The translations under genes were made by a program, and so were the position numbers. This document shows, in pieces, positions 43,308-51,852 of a stretch of DNA of 64,000 nt. Every line of letters starts with the position of its first letter. Position 1 is the stretch's first letter. The notes below the pieces were generated by a model. It had not been told where the DNA came from, did not search any database, and saw only the letters and a program-made list of their open reading frames with translations. Source of the stretch: Streptomyces sp. QL37. Lineage in GTDB: Bacteria; Actinomycetota; Actinomycetes; Streptomycetales; Streptomycetaceae. The stretch is from assembly GCF_002941025.1 (NCBI RefSeq), contig NZ_PTJS01000001.1, positions 806,001 through 870,000 on the forward strand. The letters are read 5' to 3'.

Positions 43308-43474
43308 TCGGTCACCGTAGCAACGGCTGCCCCCGAGGCCGGGCACTCCCGACCGGCCCCTGTGGACGAGGAGTTGCCCCCAGAAGACATGTGATCCAGG
43401 CAGATCGCCCTTCCTCGCCGGGCAGGTTCCCCGAGAAGTACGGGCGAGCTACTGAAGATCGCCCCTGCCTCCCG

Positions 43475-43640
43475 TCACCGCTCGCCCGCGAGGTCGGCTT
43501 CTTCCCAGGCGACCGGCTGCCCCGCCTCCGGCAACGTCCTTCATCCACTCCCCGGGCTCCGCCCACGGATGCGGGGCGAGGTTCGAAGTGCCCCAGTGGA
43601 TGGGCATGACCGAGGCGCAGTGGAGTGGGCGCGAAAGCCG
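43475..43640 (-). pseudogene. C-terminal remnant of an MBL-fold metallohydrolase
   Basis: The minus strand encodes MPIHWGTSNLAPHPWAEPGEWMKDV, the C-terminal signature of UlaG-like metallo-beta-lactamase-fold hydrolases. After a frameshift near 43530 comes EAGQPVAWEEADLAGER and a stop at 43475. Together these are the last 50 residues of such a protein. The upstream metal-binding HxHxDH portion is missing. The neighbouring 43308-43474 and 43641-43705 contain nothing recognisable. Confidence 0.7.
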
Positions 43641-43705
43641 GCTCGACTGACTGCGTGTGTCGCGGACCGCGTCGCCTACTGGAGCGCTTGCGTTCGTCGG
43701 GACAG

Positions 43706-45877
43706 TCACCCACCCCGGTGCGCGGGTCCTGAGCCATCGCCTTCAGCCCCCACGGCCTCCCGTACCCGCCGCTCCTCACGCACGGAGCCGACATCGCGCT
43801 CCAAGGGGGTGCGGCTCACGGCTGTCGCGAGATCATCCAGGGCGCGCTTCTGCAGGTCCGCCTCGCGCCGTAGCGCTGGGCTCCGGGCACCGGCGCCGTC
43901 CCACGCCTGGAGAGCTCTCTCCACGCGGCCCCAGTCCGGATCCCTGTGCTCGCGCATGTCGGCTGCAGCCTGCGCCGTGTCCGCTTCCAGGGCCTCGGCG
44001 AGCCGCTCCGCCTCGAGAGCGGAGAGGTCGTCGTCCTGCGGAACGTGGTTCTGCATGAGCGTCGCCGCCCTGTCGAACCCTTCGAGCGCCTCCTGTGCCT
44101 CCTGCGCCTCACGCGAAGTCAGGCCCCTGGGACGGACCGGTTCCTGCTTTGCCTGGTCGTACGCCTCCTGCCAAGCGGCACGCGCTTTCCTGCTCGCCAG
44201 TTGGGCGTTGCGCATGTCGGCACGGCGCTCCCTGGTCGGTTCGGCGTAGCTGCGGAGCACCGCGGCCGCGTAACGGCCGTCGGCGGCGAGCCAGTCCGCA
44301 AGCCGGCCCGGCAGCCGGGGCGTCTCCCATGACGGGAACAGCGCATAGGCCAGCACCGCCAGGGCCCCGCCCAGCAAGGTGAGTACCATCCGCTCCGGGA
44401 CCGTCTGTTCCCATGCCTGGCCGCCCATGCCGAGCAGGAAGACGACGTACGCGGCAGTGAAGCACTGGGAGTAGGCGTAGCCGGTACGGACCAGGGTGTA
44501 CGACAGGCCCGCCGAGACCACCGCCAGCGCACCGAACACATAGGCGTCCGGGCCCAGGGCCTGCACCACCCCGGTGGCGAGCGCGACCCCCACCAGGGTC
44601 CCGGCGAGACGGGCGACCGCACGCGCGTACGTCCGGTGGAAGTCTGGACGCATCACCATCACCGAGGCGAGGGGCGCCCAGTAGCCGTGACCCAGGGGTA
44701 GCCGGGCGGCGATCAGGTAGCCGAGCGTGGCTACCGCCGCCAGCCGAACGGCATGCCGGAAGACTGGCGAGTCGTGGCGGAGCTCACGACGGACGGCCCG
44801 CACGATGACCGGGATCAACCGGAACATGGTCGGGCGCACCAGGAACTGAACGCCCGCGGGGCCCCGCTGCGCGGGCGGGCTTCTGTGCGCGTTGCCGCAC
44901 TCAGCGATCTCCAGCGCCTCACCGAGCAGTCCCGCGAGCCTCTCGGCGGCCTGCCGCGCGGGTCCCTCGAGCACCTCGTGCTCCTCGTCTCCACGCAGGA
45001 GGTCCACAGCCCTGGGCGGTACATCGACGGGGGTGCCGCGGCGGATCGATCGGGCGGCCGCGTCCAGCACCTCGGCGGCCGCGTCGAGCACCTCCCGCGC
45101 GCGGTCCCGCCCGGGTCCCTCCGCCGGGGCGCCGATGTCCGGGTCGGCGAGCGCGGCGACGACCGGCAGAATGCGCTCGGCAAGTCCTCGCGGGCCGTGG
45201 AGGACGGTGGGGCGGGTGCGAGCCTGTGATGGTGTGACGGCGGCCGCGTCCCGCGCTGTCATCAATGGCTCAGGGTCGAACCGGGCGGTCGGGTCGTGCC
45301 GGAGCCGGCGGGCGTAGTCCGCCACGGCGGCCAGGGCGTCGGCGAGCGCGTCACGATGCGCCCCCCATCGGCGGATCGGGAACAGCAAGATCAGCAGGGC
45401 CTGCGCCACTCCGCCGAGCGCGATGATCCCGGCGTGCTCCAGGGCTCGTCCGACGCTCGTGGGCAGGGTGATGGTCACCAGCATGCTGCCGACCGTCGTC
45501 GCAGCGACGATCCCAGCGGTCGATCCGACGGCCCACGCCAGCCCCGCGACAAGAGTCCACAGGGCCAGCAGAGGAAGGAAGGTCACGAGTCGCCCCGCCG
45601 CCAGGTAGCCCACCAGGGTACTGAGCGCCAGCCCCGCGCCGGCGGCGAGCGCGATCACCTTGCGTGGGCGCCAGGTGCGCTGGAAGGTTGCCCCACCCGC
45701 GGAGAAGGCGCCGAGGGCGGCGGATGCGGCGTACGCAGGGGAGCCGAGCCATAGCGCCGGCCCGATGACGATCGCCACACCGACGGCCGTGCGCAGCGCG
45801 AGCAGGGGCTCCAACCGCGTCTCCTCGATTCTGAGCCCGGACCGAAGGACTTCCCTGAAGGCCAGCGGCCACGTCAC
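43706..45877 (-). CDS. FUSC-family membrane transporter
   Basis: A protein of about 723 residues from GTG 45877; a TTG at 45967 would add a 30-residue unstructured lead. It has two groups of membrane helices separated by a soluble domain. The first group has LRTAVGVAIVIGPALWLGSPAYAASAALGAF and LVGYLAAGRLVTFLPLLALWTLVAGLAWAVG. The second is the FUSC block VRLAAVATLGYLIAARLPLGHGYWAPLASVMVMRPDFHRTYARAVARLAGTLVGV. A long helical C-terminal cytoplasmic tail follows. FUSC proteins relate to aromatic-acid efflux pumps (AaeB). No membrane-fusion partner is adjacent, so the substrate is unknown. Confidence 0.87.
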   Translation of the reverse strand: MTWPLAFREVLRSGLRIEETRLEPLLALRTAVGVAIVIGPALWLGSPAYAASAALGAFSAGGATFQRTWRPRKVIALAAGAGLALSTLVGYLAAGRLVTFLPLLALWTLVAGLAWAVGSTAGIVAATTVGSMLVTITLPTSVGRALEHAGIIALGGVAQALLILLFPIRRWGAHRDALADALAAVADYARRLRHDPTARFDPEPLMTARDAAAVTPSQARTRPTVLHGPRGLAERILPVVAALADPDIGAPAEGPGRDRAREVLDAAAEVLDAAARSIRRGTPVDVPPRAVDLLRGDEEHEVLEGPARQAAERLAGLLGEALEIAECGNAHRSPPAQRGPAGVQFLVRPTMFRLIPVIVRAVRRELRHDSPVFRHAVRLAAVATLGYLIAARLPLGHGYWAPLASVMVMRPDFHRTYARAVARLAGTLVGVALATGVVQALGPDAYVFGALAVVSAGLSYTLVRTGYAYSQCFTAAYVVFLLGMGGQAWEQTVPERMVLTLLGGALAVLAYALFPSWETPRLPGRLADWLAADGRYAAAVLRSYAEPTRERRADMRNAQLASRKARAAWQEAYDQAKQEPVRPRGLTSREAQEAQEALEGFDRAATLMQNHVPQDDDLSALEAERLAEALEADTAQAAADMREHRDPDWGRVERALQAWDGAGARSPALRREADLQKRALDDLATAVSRTPLERDVGSVREERRVREAVGAEGDGSGPAHRGG

Positions 45878-46102
45878 GGGCGGGAGCCCAGCCGGAAGGT
45901 CATACCGGCTCGCGTCGGCCGGATTTTGGTTCGGCCGTCGTGCGAGAGAGCTTCCCGCACGGCCCAAGAACAGGGGGACGGCCGCTGGTGCCGGGACAGG
46001 ACGCCGCTACCGCGGAAACCGCCGGCCGAAGGTCCGGCGAACGCCGACGAGCCGATGTACTGCTGAACAACCGATCTGCCCTCCGCCGGCACCTTCGTAC
46101 AG

Positions 46103-47224
46103 CTAGCCATCGTGCTCGTCCTGGAGCATGTGGCGACGTTCCTGTTCCCGCTTGGAATAGGCGGCTGCTCGGATCGCCTCGTCGCTCTCCAGGCCTGATC
46201 CCAGCGCGCCGCCCACTGTGGCGGTCGAAGCCACGAACCACGACAACGTCCAGTAGTCCGTTGCGTTCAACGGGTCTCGTGTCATGGAGGCGAACACTTG
46301 GTCGTTGAGGATGAACAGCGCCCACACAAAGTTGATGACCATCAGGCCTACGTAGCAGACGAGTACCCCGATGCCCACGGTCACTACGGTCGAGGTGTTG
46401 TAAAGAGCCGCTCTCTGCCTCGCCTCCGGCGAGCCCTCCGTTGTTCGATGCCACAGGTTCGCGTCCACGATCAGCCAGCCGATCATGAGCCCGACAGAAC
46501 CGACCGTGGCGATGACGAGGCGTGGCGTGCTCAGGGAAGCAGCCAGGCTCCAGACGGTGGAGTTCACAGTGGCGACGGCTCCCGTGGCGAGTGCGGCCGC
46601 CAGGGCTTTCGAAAGGCCCGGCACCAGCCGCCACGGCCGGTTGGCGCGGACCATACCGACGAGCACTCTGAGGTAACCGCGCGGCCCGCTGGCGACGTAG
46701 CGCAGATCGGCGAACTCCTCCTCATCGACCGGTCCGGGATGGATAGGTGCGAGACGTCCGGCGAACGGTCCCGGCGGTGGCTGGCTTCGCGGAGCTCTCT
46801 CAGCCCCGGTGGCCCGCGGGCCTGTCAAGCTGAGCACGGCTTCTTCCACGGCCCGCCGGGCCTTTCTCTGCAGCCTCCAGCCCCCCAGTGACGGCAGGGA
46901 CAGCAACGCCGCCCCGTGTTCGTGACTCAGATCCACAACGAGCTTGCGTCTGTGTGAGTGCAGCGGAAGGTCGGTGAGAGCCACGACGATGTCCCAGTTC
47001 TCCGCACTTCCGCGGTCTACGATCCGGCGCATCAAGGTGGGCGGGTCCTCGGCCCCTGCGGTGAAAGGCTCGCTGACAACCTCGACATCGAACCGTTGCC
47101 CCTGGCCAGACTTGTCGGCGAGCCGATCGGGAAGAGTCCGGGCCATGCGCTTCGCGATCTCGGTCGGTGCGTCCGGATCCGCCAGGAGGACCACGACCGT
47201 AACGCCCTGCGACGACGCCTGCAT
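46103..47224 (-). CDS. Membrane protein of unknown function with N-terminal soluble domain
   Basis: A 373-residue protein starting at ATG 47224 (MQASSQGVTVVVLLADPDAPTEIAKRMA). The first 150 residues form a soluble alpha/beta domain with repeated strands (VTVVVLLADPD, WDIVVALTDLPLH, HGAALLSLPSLGG). About four membrane helices follow (ALATGAVATVNSTVWSLAASL, LVIATVGSVGLMIGWLIV, TVVTVGIGVLVCYVGLMVINFVWALFIL, YWTLSWFVASTATVGGALG). I recognise the general type of actinobacterial protein but cannot name a family. Separated from the FUSC gene by about 225 bp on the same strand. Confidence 0.8.
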   Translation of the reverse strand: MQASSQGVTVVVLLADPDAPTEIAKRMARTLPDRLADKSGQGQRFDVEVVSEPFTAGAEDPPTLMRRIVDRGSAENWDIVVALTDLPLHSHRRKLVVDLSHEHGAALLSLPSLGGWRLQRKARRAVEEAVLSLTGPRATGAERAPRSQPPPGPFAGRLAPIHPGPVDEEEFADLRYVASGPRGYLRVLVGMVRANRPWRLVPGLSKALAAALATGAVATVNSTVWSLAASLSTPRLVIATVGSVGLMIGWLIVDANLWHRTTEGSPEARQRAALYNTSTVVTVGIGVLVCYVGLMVINFVWALFILNDQVFASMTRDPLNATDYWTLSWFVASTATVGGALGSGLESDEAIRAAAYSKREQERRHMLQDEHDG

Positions 47225-47410
47225 GACTGAATCCTTCTCGTTGTCTGTCCCCGCGACCGCAAGTGCCCACAGAATGCCCCCGGGGTGGCGTCGGCGCTGC
47301 GGTGACACGCTGGCTCCCGTCGGCCGGTGCAGGGGGCGCGGCCGGATCTCCTCGTCCTCCCAGTACGGCGCCTGCTCCCTGTGACCGGTGCTCAGCCCCT
47401 CGCGCCGGCG

Positions 47411-49882
47411 TCAGGGGCCCGCGAGCCGGGCCGCGAGATAGGGCGCGGTGGCGCTGCGGCGGGCCCTCGCCACCTTGGCCGGCGGCCCCGCCGCTACCAC
47501 CCGCCCGCCGGCGTCGCCGCCGCCCGGCCCGAGGTCGATGACCCAGTCGGCGGTGACGATCGTGTCCAGGTCGTGCTCGACGAGGACGACCGTATTGCCC
47601 GCGTCGACGAGCCGGTGCAGCTGTCGCAACAGCAGTGCGACGTCCGAGGGGTGCAGCCCCGCCGTCGGCTCGTCGAGCAGGTAGAGCGCGTGGCCGCGGC
47701 GGGCTCGCTGCAGTTCGGTGGCCAGTTTGATGCGCTGCGCCTCACCACCGCTGAGCTCCGTCGCGGGCTGACCCAGCCGCAGGTACCCCAGTCCCACCTC
47801 GCGCAACGTCTCCAGACTGCGGGAGGCGGCCGGGACGGCGGACAGGAACTGGGCGGCGGCATCGACGGACAGCCCCAGCACGTCAGCGATGTTCTTGCCG
47901 CGGTAGGTGACTTCCAGCGTTTCGGCGTTGTACCGGGCGCCCTGGCAGGTCGGGCACGGCGCGTAGGTGCCAGGCAGGAAAAGCAGTTCCACCGCGACGA
48001 ATCCTTCGCCCTGGCAGGTCTCGCACCGCCCTTCGGCCACGTTGAAGGAGAACCGCCCGGCCGAGTAGCCGCGTGCCCTGGCCTCGTCCGTCGCCGCGTA
48101 CAGCTTGCGCACCGTGTCGAACATCCCCGTGTACGTGGCCAGGTTGGACCGGGGAGTTCGGCCGATGGGCCGTTGGTCGACCCGCACCAGCCGGTCGAAC
48201 GACTCGACCCCCGACGCGTCCTGGACATCGACCTCCAGCCGCGCCTCGTCGGGCTCCTCGGGTACGAGTCCGAGGTGGCCGCGGACGACCTCCGCGAGCA
48301 CCTGCGTCACCAGCGTCGACTTTCCGGAACCGGACACGCCCGTCACCGCCGTCAGCACGCGGAGCGGTACGTCGACGGACACGTCGCGCAGATTGTGACG
48401 GGAGACGCCGCTCAGGTGCAGCCAGCCGTGAGGTGTGCGTGGGCGGTGATCGAGCGGCTCGGCGCGCCCGAACAGGTACTGGCTCGTGGCCGACTCCCCC
48501 ACCCGCTCAAGACCGGCGACCGGGCCGCTGTACAGCACGCGCCCGCCGCCCTCGCCCGCGCCGGGGCCGATGTCGACCACCCAGTCCGCCCGCCGTACGA
48601 CGTCCATGTCGTGCTCCACGACGAACAGGGAGTTACCCGCCTCCTTGAGGCGGTCCAGCACGTCCAGCAGAGGTTCCGCGTCAGCCGGGTGCAGGCCCGC
48701 GGAGGGTTCGTCGAGGACGTAGACGACACCGAACAGCCCCGAGCGCAGCTGAGTGGCGATCCGCAGGCGCTGCGCCTCGCCGGGCGACAGGGTCGTCGAG
48801 CGGCGCCCGAGGCTGAGATATCCCAGGCCCAGGTCGAGCAGTACGTCGACCCGCGCGACCAGATCGCCGCAGATCCGGACCGCGACCTCGGTCGTCTCCC
48901 CGGATCGGGCGGTCGACGTGGTGGCGTCGGCCTCGGACCGCCCCGCGGCGGGGCGCAGCAGCGCCACGACCTGGATGAGCGGCATCGCGTTGATCTCGGC
49001 GATGGAATGCCCGGCGAAGGTCACGGCAAGCGCCTCGGGCCGCAGTCCGCTGCCGTGACACTCCGGGCAGGGCACACTCCTGACGAATCGGAGCGCCCGT
49101 TCGCGCATCTTCTCGCTCTTGGAGTCGGCGAGGACGTGCATGACGTGCTTACGGGCGCTCCAGAACTTGCCCTGGTAGCCGTAGTCGACGCGGTCCTCCT
49201 CCGGCTCGATGTACACGGAGGGCTGCTCGTCCGTGTACAGCAGCCAGTCCCGATCCTTCTTCCTGAGCCTGCGCCATGGCCGGTCGATGTCGATCCCCAG
49301 GCCGCTCACGACACTGCGCAAGTTGGCGCCCTGCCAGGCGCCCGGCCAGGCGGCGATCGCCCCCTCGCGGATGCTCAGCGAGGGGTCCGGGACCAGCAGG
49401 TCCTCGGCGACGTCGTGGACGACGCCCAATCCGTGGCACTCCGGGCAGGCGCCGGCCGCGGTGTTGGGCGAGAACGACTCGGCTTCCAGCCGTGCGGCCC
49501 GGGGCGGATAGGTGCCGGCGCGGGAGTAGAGCATGCGCAGCAGATTGGACAGTGTGGTGATGGTGCCGACCGTCGAGCGCGAACTGGGCGCCCCGCGTCG
49601 CTGCTGCAGGGCCACGGCCGGTGGCAGTCCGGTTATTTCCCGCACGTGCGGTGCGCCGACCTGTTGCAACAGCCTTCGGGCGTACGGTGCTACGGACTCG
49701 AAGTAGCGCCGCTGCGCCTCGGCGTAGAGCGTGCCGAACGCGAGCGAGGACTTGCCCGAACCGGAGACGCCGGTGAAGGCGACCATCATGTCCCGTGGAA
49801 CGTCGACATCGATGTTCCGCAGGTTGTTCTCACCGGCGCCATGGACATGCACAAAGGGATCGCTCGCGTCCTTGTTCACCAT
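47411..49882 (-). CDS. UvrA-like excinuclease ATPase paralogue (drug-resistance/class II UvrA type)
   Basis: This 823-residue protein has two ABC modules: Walker A GVSGSGKSS near residue 40 and GVSGSGKST in the second half, signatures LSPGEAQRLRIATQL and LSGGEAQRIKLATEL, and Walker B VLDEPSAGLHP and LLDEPTAGLHP. Zinc-finger cysteines are present (CPECHGLG, CPECHGSG, CETCQGEGF, CPTCQGARY). It is shorter than housekeeping UvrA (about 950-1000 residues), consistent with the paralogues that lack the full UvrB-binding insertion and are linked to resistance to DNA-binding antibiotics. No uvrB or antibiotic cluster is adjacent. Confidence 0.9.
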   Translation of the reverse strand: MVNKDASDPFVHVHGAGENNLRNIDVDVPRDMMVAFTGVSGSGKSSLAFGTLYAEAQRRYFESVAPYARRLLQQVGAPHVREITGLPPAVALQQRRGAPSSRSTVGTITTLSNLLRMLYSRAGTYPPRAARLEAESFSPNTAAGACPECHGLGVVHDVAEDLLVPDPSLSIREGAIAAWPGAWQGANLRSVVSGLGIDIDRPWRRLRKKDRDWLLYTDEQPSVYIEPEEDRVDYGYQGKFWSARKHVMHVLADSKSEKMRERALRFVRSVPCPECHGSGLRPEALAVTFAGHSIAEINAMPLIQVVALLRPAAGRSEADATTSTARSGETTEVAVRICGDLVARVDVLLDLGLGYLSLGRRSTTLSPGEAQRLRIATQLRSGLFGVVYVLDEPSAGLHPADAEPLLDVLDRLKEAGNSLFVVEHDMDVVRRADWVVDIGPGAGEGGGRVLYSGPVAGLERVGESATSQYLFGRAEPLDHRPRTPHGWLHLSGVSRHNLRDVSVDVPLRVLTAVTGVSGSGKSTLVTQVLAEVVRGHLGLVPEEPDEARLEVDVQDASGVESFDRLVRVDQRPIGRTPRSNLATYTGMFDTVRKLYAATDEARARGYSAGRFSFNVAEGRCETCQGEGFVAVELLFLPGTYAPCPTCQGARYNAETLEVTYRGKNIADVLGLSVDAAAQFLSAVPAASRSLETLREVGLGYLRLGQPATELSGGEAQRIKLATELQRARRGHALYLLDEPTAGLHPSDVALLLRQLHRLVDAGNTVVLVEHDLDTIVTADWVIDLGPGGGDAGGRVVAAGPPAKVARARRSATAPYLAARLAGP

Positions 49883-50224
49883 TCCTGGGTACCTGATTGC
49901 GCCGGGAACCGCGCGACAGGCGCCGTCACCGGGCCTCGCTCACACGAGCGTCCGGAGTGTCCCGCAACCATCCTCGGTACACACGGCGGCAGGGACGGAC
50001 GGGCCGGGAATCTCCATGGCCCCGTAGGACACCCGGCCGGGTGCTCGTCGCGCGTTCGCCACACCGTCCGGCCGGTGCCAAACTTGTCGGATGAGCCCGG
50101 CGCGGACCGGCGCCGACGAACGGCCGCGACGAGTGCCCTGGAGAAGTGAGCGGATCACCCGTGCCCTGCCGCCGGGGACGGCGACTCGGGGTTGTGGCCG
50201 AGTGATCGGGAAGCGTGGCTCGGC
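49883..50224. other. Divergent intergenic region between UvrA-like and formaldehyde dehydrogenase genes
   Basis: About 340 bp with no recognisable gene, no strong palindrome and no clear promoter hexamers. It must contain promoters for both flanking genes. Confidence 0.4.
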
Positions 50225-51388
50225 ATGAAGGCAGTGGTGTACAACGGCCCGCACGACGTCAGCGTCAGCGAGGTCCCCGACGCCAGGATCGAACATCCCA
50301 ACGACATCATCGTCCGGATCACCTCCACGAACATATGTGGCTCTGACCTGCACATGTACGAAGGGCGTACGTCCTTCGAGCAGGGGCGCAGCCTCGGACA
50401 CGAGAACATGGGCGAGGTGGTGGAGGTCGGCTCCGGGGTCAGCAAGGTGAAGGTGGGAGAGTACGTCGTCCTGCCCTTCAACATCGCCTGCGGATTCTGC
50501 AAGCAGTGCGAGCAGGGACTGACGAACTACTGCCTCACGATGCAGCCCGAGCCGGCCATGGCGGGAGCGGCGTACGGGTTCGCGGAGATGGGGCCGTACG
50601 CCGGTGGCCAGGCGGAGTACCTCCGCGTCCCCTTCGGTGACTTCAACGCGCTCCGGCTCGGCGAGGACGCCGCCGAGCGGCAGAAGGACTACGTGATGCT
50701 CGCGGACATCTTTCCGACGGGCTACCACGCCACGGAGATGGCCGGGGTGAAGCCGGGCGACCAGACGGTGGTCTTCGGGGCCGGGCCGGTCGGGCTGATG
50801 GCCGCGTACTCCGCCGTGCTCAAGGGGGCGGGGCGGGTGTGGGTCGCCGACCACCATCCGGACCGGCTCGCGCTGGCCGAGCACGTGGGCGCGATCGCCA
50901 TCGACACGAGCGAGGAGGACCCCGCCGAGGTGGTCAAGGAGGCCACTCTCGGGCTCGGCGCGGACAACGGCTGCGAGTGTGTCGGCTACCAGGCCCACGA
51001 TCCCCAGGGCCACGAGGACGCGTCCCTCACGCTCAACCAGCTCATCGACTCGGTCCGCTTCACCGGCCGGCTCGGTGTCGTCGGCGTGTTCCTGCCCGAG
51101 GACCCCGGCGGGAAGGAAGCGCAGAACGATCTGGAGGCCCAGGGCAAGATTCCTCTGGACTACGGGCTCATGTGGTTCAAGGGCCAGAGCATGGGCACCG
51201 GGCAGGCACCGGTCAAGCGGTACAACCGGGCGCTGCGTGATCTGATCGCCGGCGGCGAGGCCGAACCATCGTTCCTGGTCTCGCACGAGCTCCCGCTCGA
51301 CGAGGCGCCCGGCGCGTACGAGAACTTCGACACACGGCGGTCCGGGTGGACGAAGGTGGTCCTGCACCCCGGGTCCGTGCCCGCGTAG
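50225..51388 (+). CDS. fdhA: Zinc-dependent glutathione-independent formaldehyde dehydrogenase-like enzyme
   Basis: This 387-residue MDR protein starts at ATG 50225. Catalytic-zinc ligands Cys38 (ICGSDLHMYEGR) and His59-Glu60 (LGHENMGEVVEVGSG) and structural-zinc cysteines 89, 92, 95 and 103 (ACGFCKQCEQGLTNYC) are all present. The NAD loop is VVFGAGPVGLMAAYSAVLKGAGRV. The insertion with VGYQAHDPQGHEDA and TLNQLIDSVRFTGRLGVVGVF matches the Pseudomonas-type FdhA, which oxidises formaldehyde with tightly bound NAD and needs no glutathione. It is a single gene on the plus strand. Confidence 0.88.
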   Translation: MKAVVYNGPHDVSVSEVPDARIEHPNDIIVRITSTNICGSDLHMYEGRTSFEQGRSLGHENMGEVVEVGSGVSKVKVGEYVVLPFNIACGFCKQCEQGLTNYCLTMQPEPAMAGAAYGFAEMGPYAGGQAEYLRVPFGDFNALRLGEDAAERQKDYVMLADIFPTGYHATEMAGVKPGDQTVVFGAGPVGLMAAYSAVLKGAGRVWVADHHPDRLALAEHVGAIAIDTSEEDPAEVVKEATLGLGADNGCECVGYQAHDPQGHEDASLTLNQLIDSVRFTGRLGVVGVFLPEDPGGKEAQNDLEAQGKIPLDYGLMWFKGQSMGTGQAPVKRYNRALRDLIAGGEAEPSFLVSHELPLDEAPGAYENFDTRRSGWTKVVLHPGSVPA

Positions 51389-51852
51389 ACCTGAACTCCG
51401 CTACCGACGGCAGCGGCAGCGCCCGGCGAGGAAGCCCGCTGCCGAAGTGTGTGCCAGCCATCGGCGTCGGTATCGCCTTCGGCGGGCTGACCCTCTTCGA
51501 CTGCCCGACGGGGTCGGGCAGGGCCCACCTGTCCGGCCCCCGTGCCTCGCCGGCGTCAGGCGGCGCTCAATTCGTGCGCGGGGCCACCCACTCCACCCGA
51601 TGCGGCTCGTCCAGGCAGGGCGGCCTCCGGATCAGCGATGCCGGCACCTGCAAGAAATGCGACCAGGTCGTGATCACTGTGGGCAGGGGACGTGCCGAGG
51701 GACTCGCCGCCCGCCAGTCAGCCCAGGACCCCCGGACGGCACGTCACATCACAAGCGGGCAAGAACTCACCGCTGCGGCACTGAACCGGGTGGGGTCCGG
51801 CCGCCTGAGGGTCTGCCGATGAGAAGTCAGTGCCAGGGCACGGACCGGCCGG
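51389..51852. other. Convergent intergenic region with a short hairpin
   Basis: About 460 bp between convergent genes. A 9-bp stem CTGCCCGAC/GTCGGGCAG with a 3-nt loop at 51501-51521 could be the fdhA terminator. A plus-strand frame ending at 51822 carries cysteines (GTCKKCDQVV) but has no clear start, RBS or known family, so I do not call it. Confidence 0.4.

Noticed and set aside
51346..51822. Plus-strand frame with GTCKKCDQVV downstream of the formaldehyde dehydrogenase
   Set aside because: No start with a ribosome-binding site, overlap with the end of the upstream gene in another frame, and poor composition.
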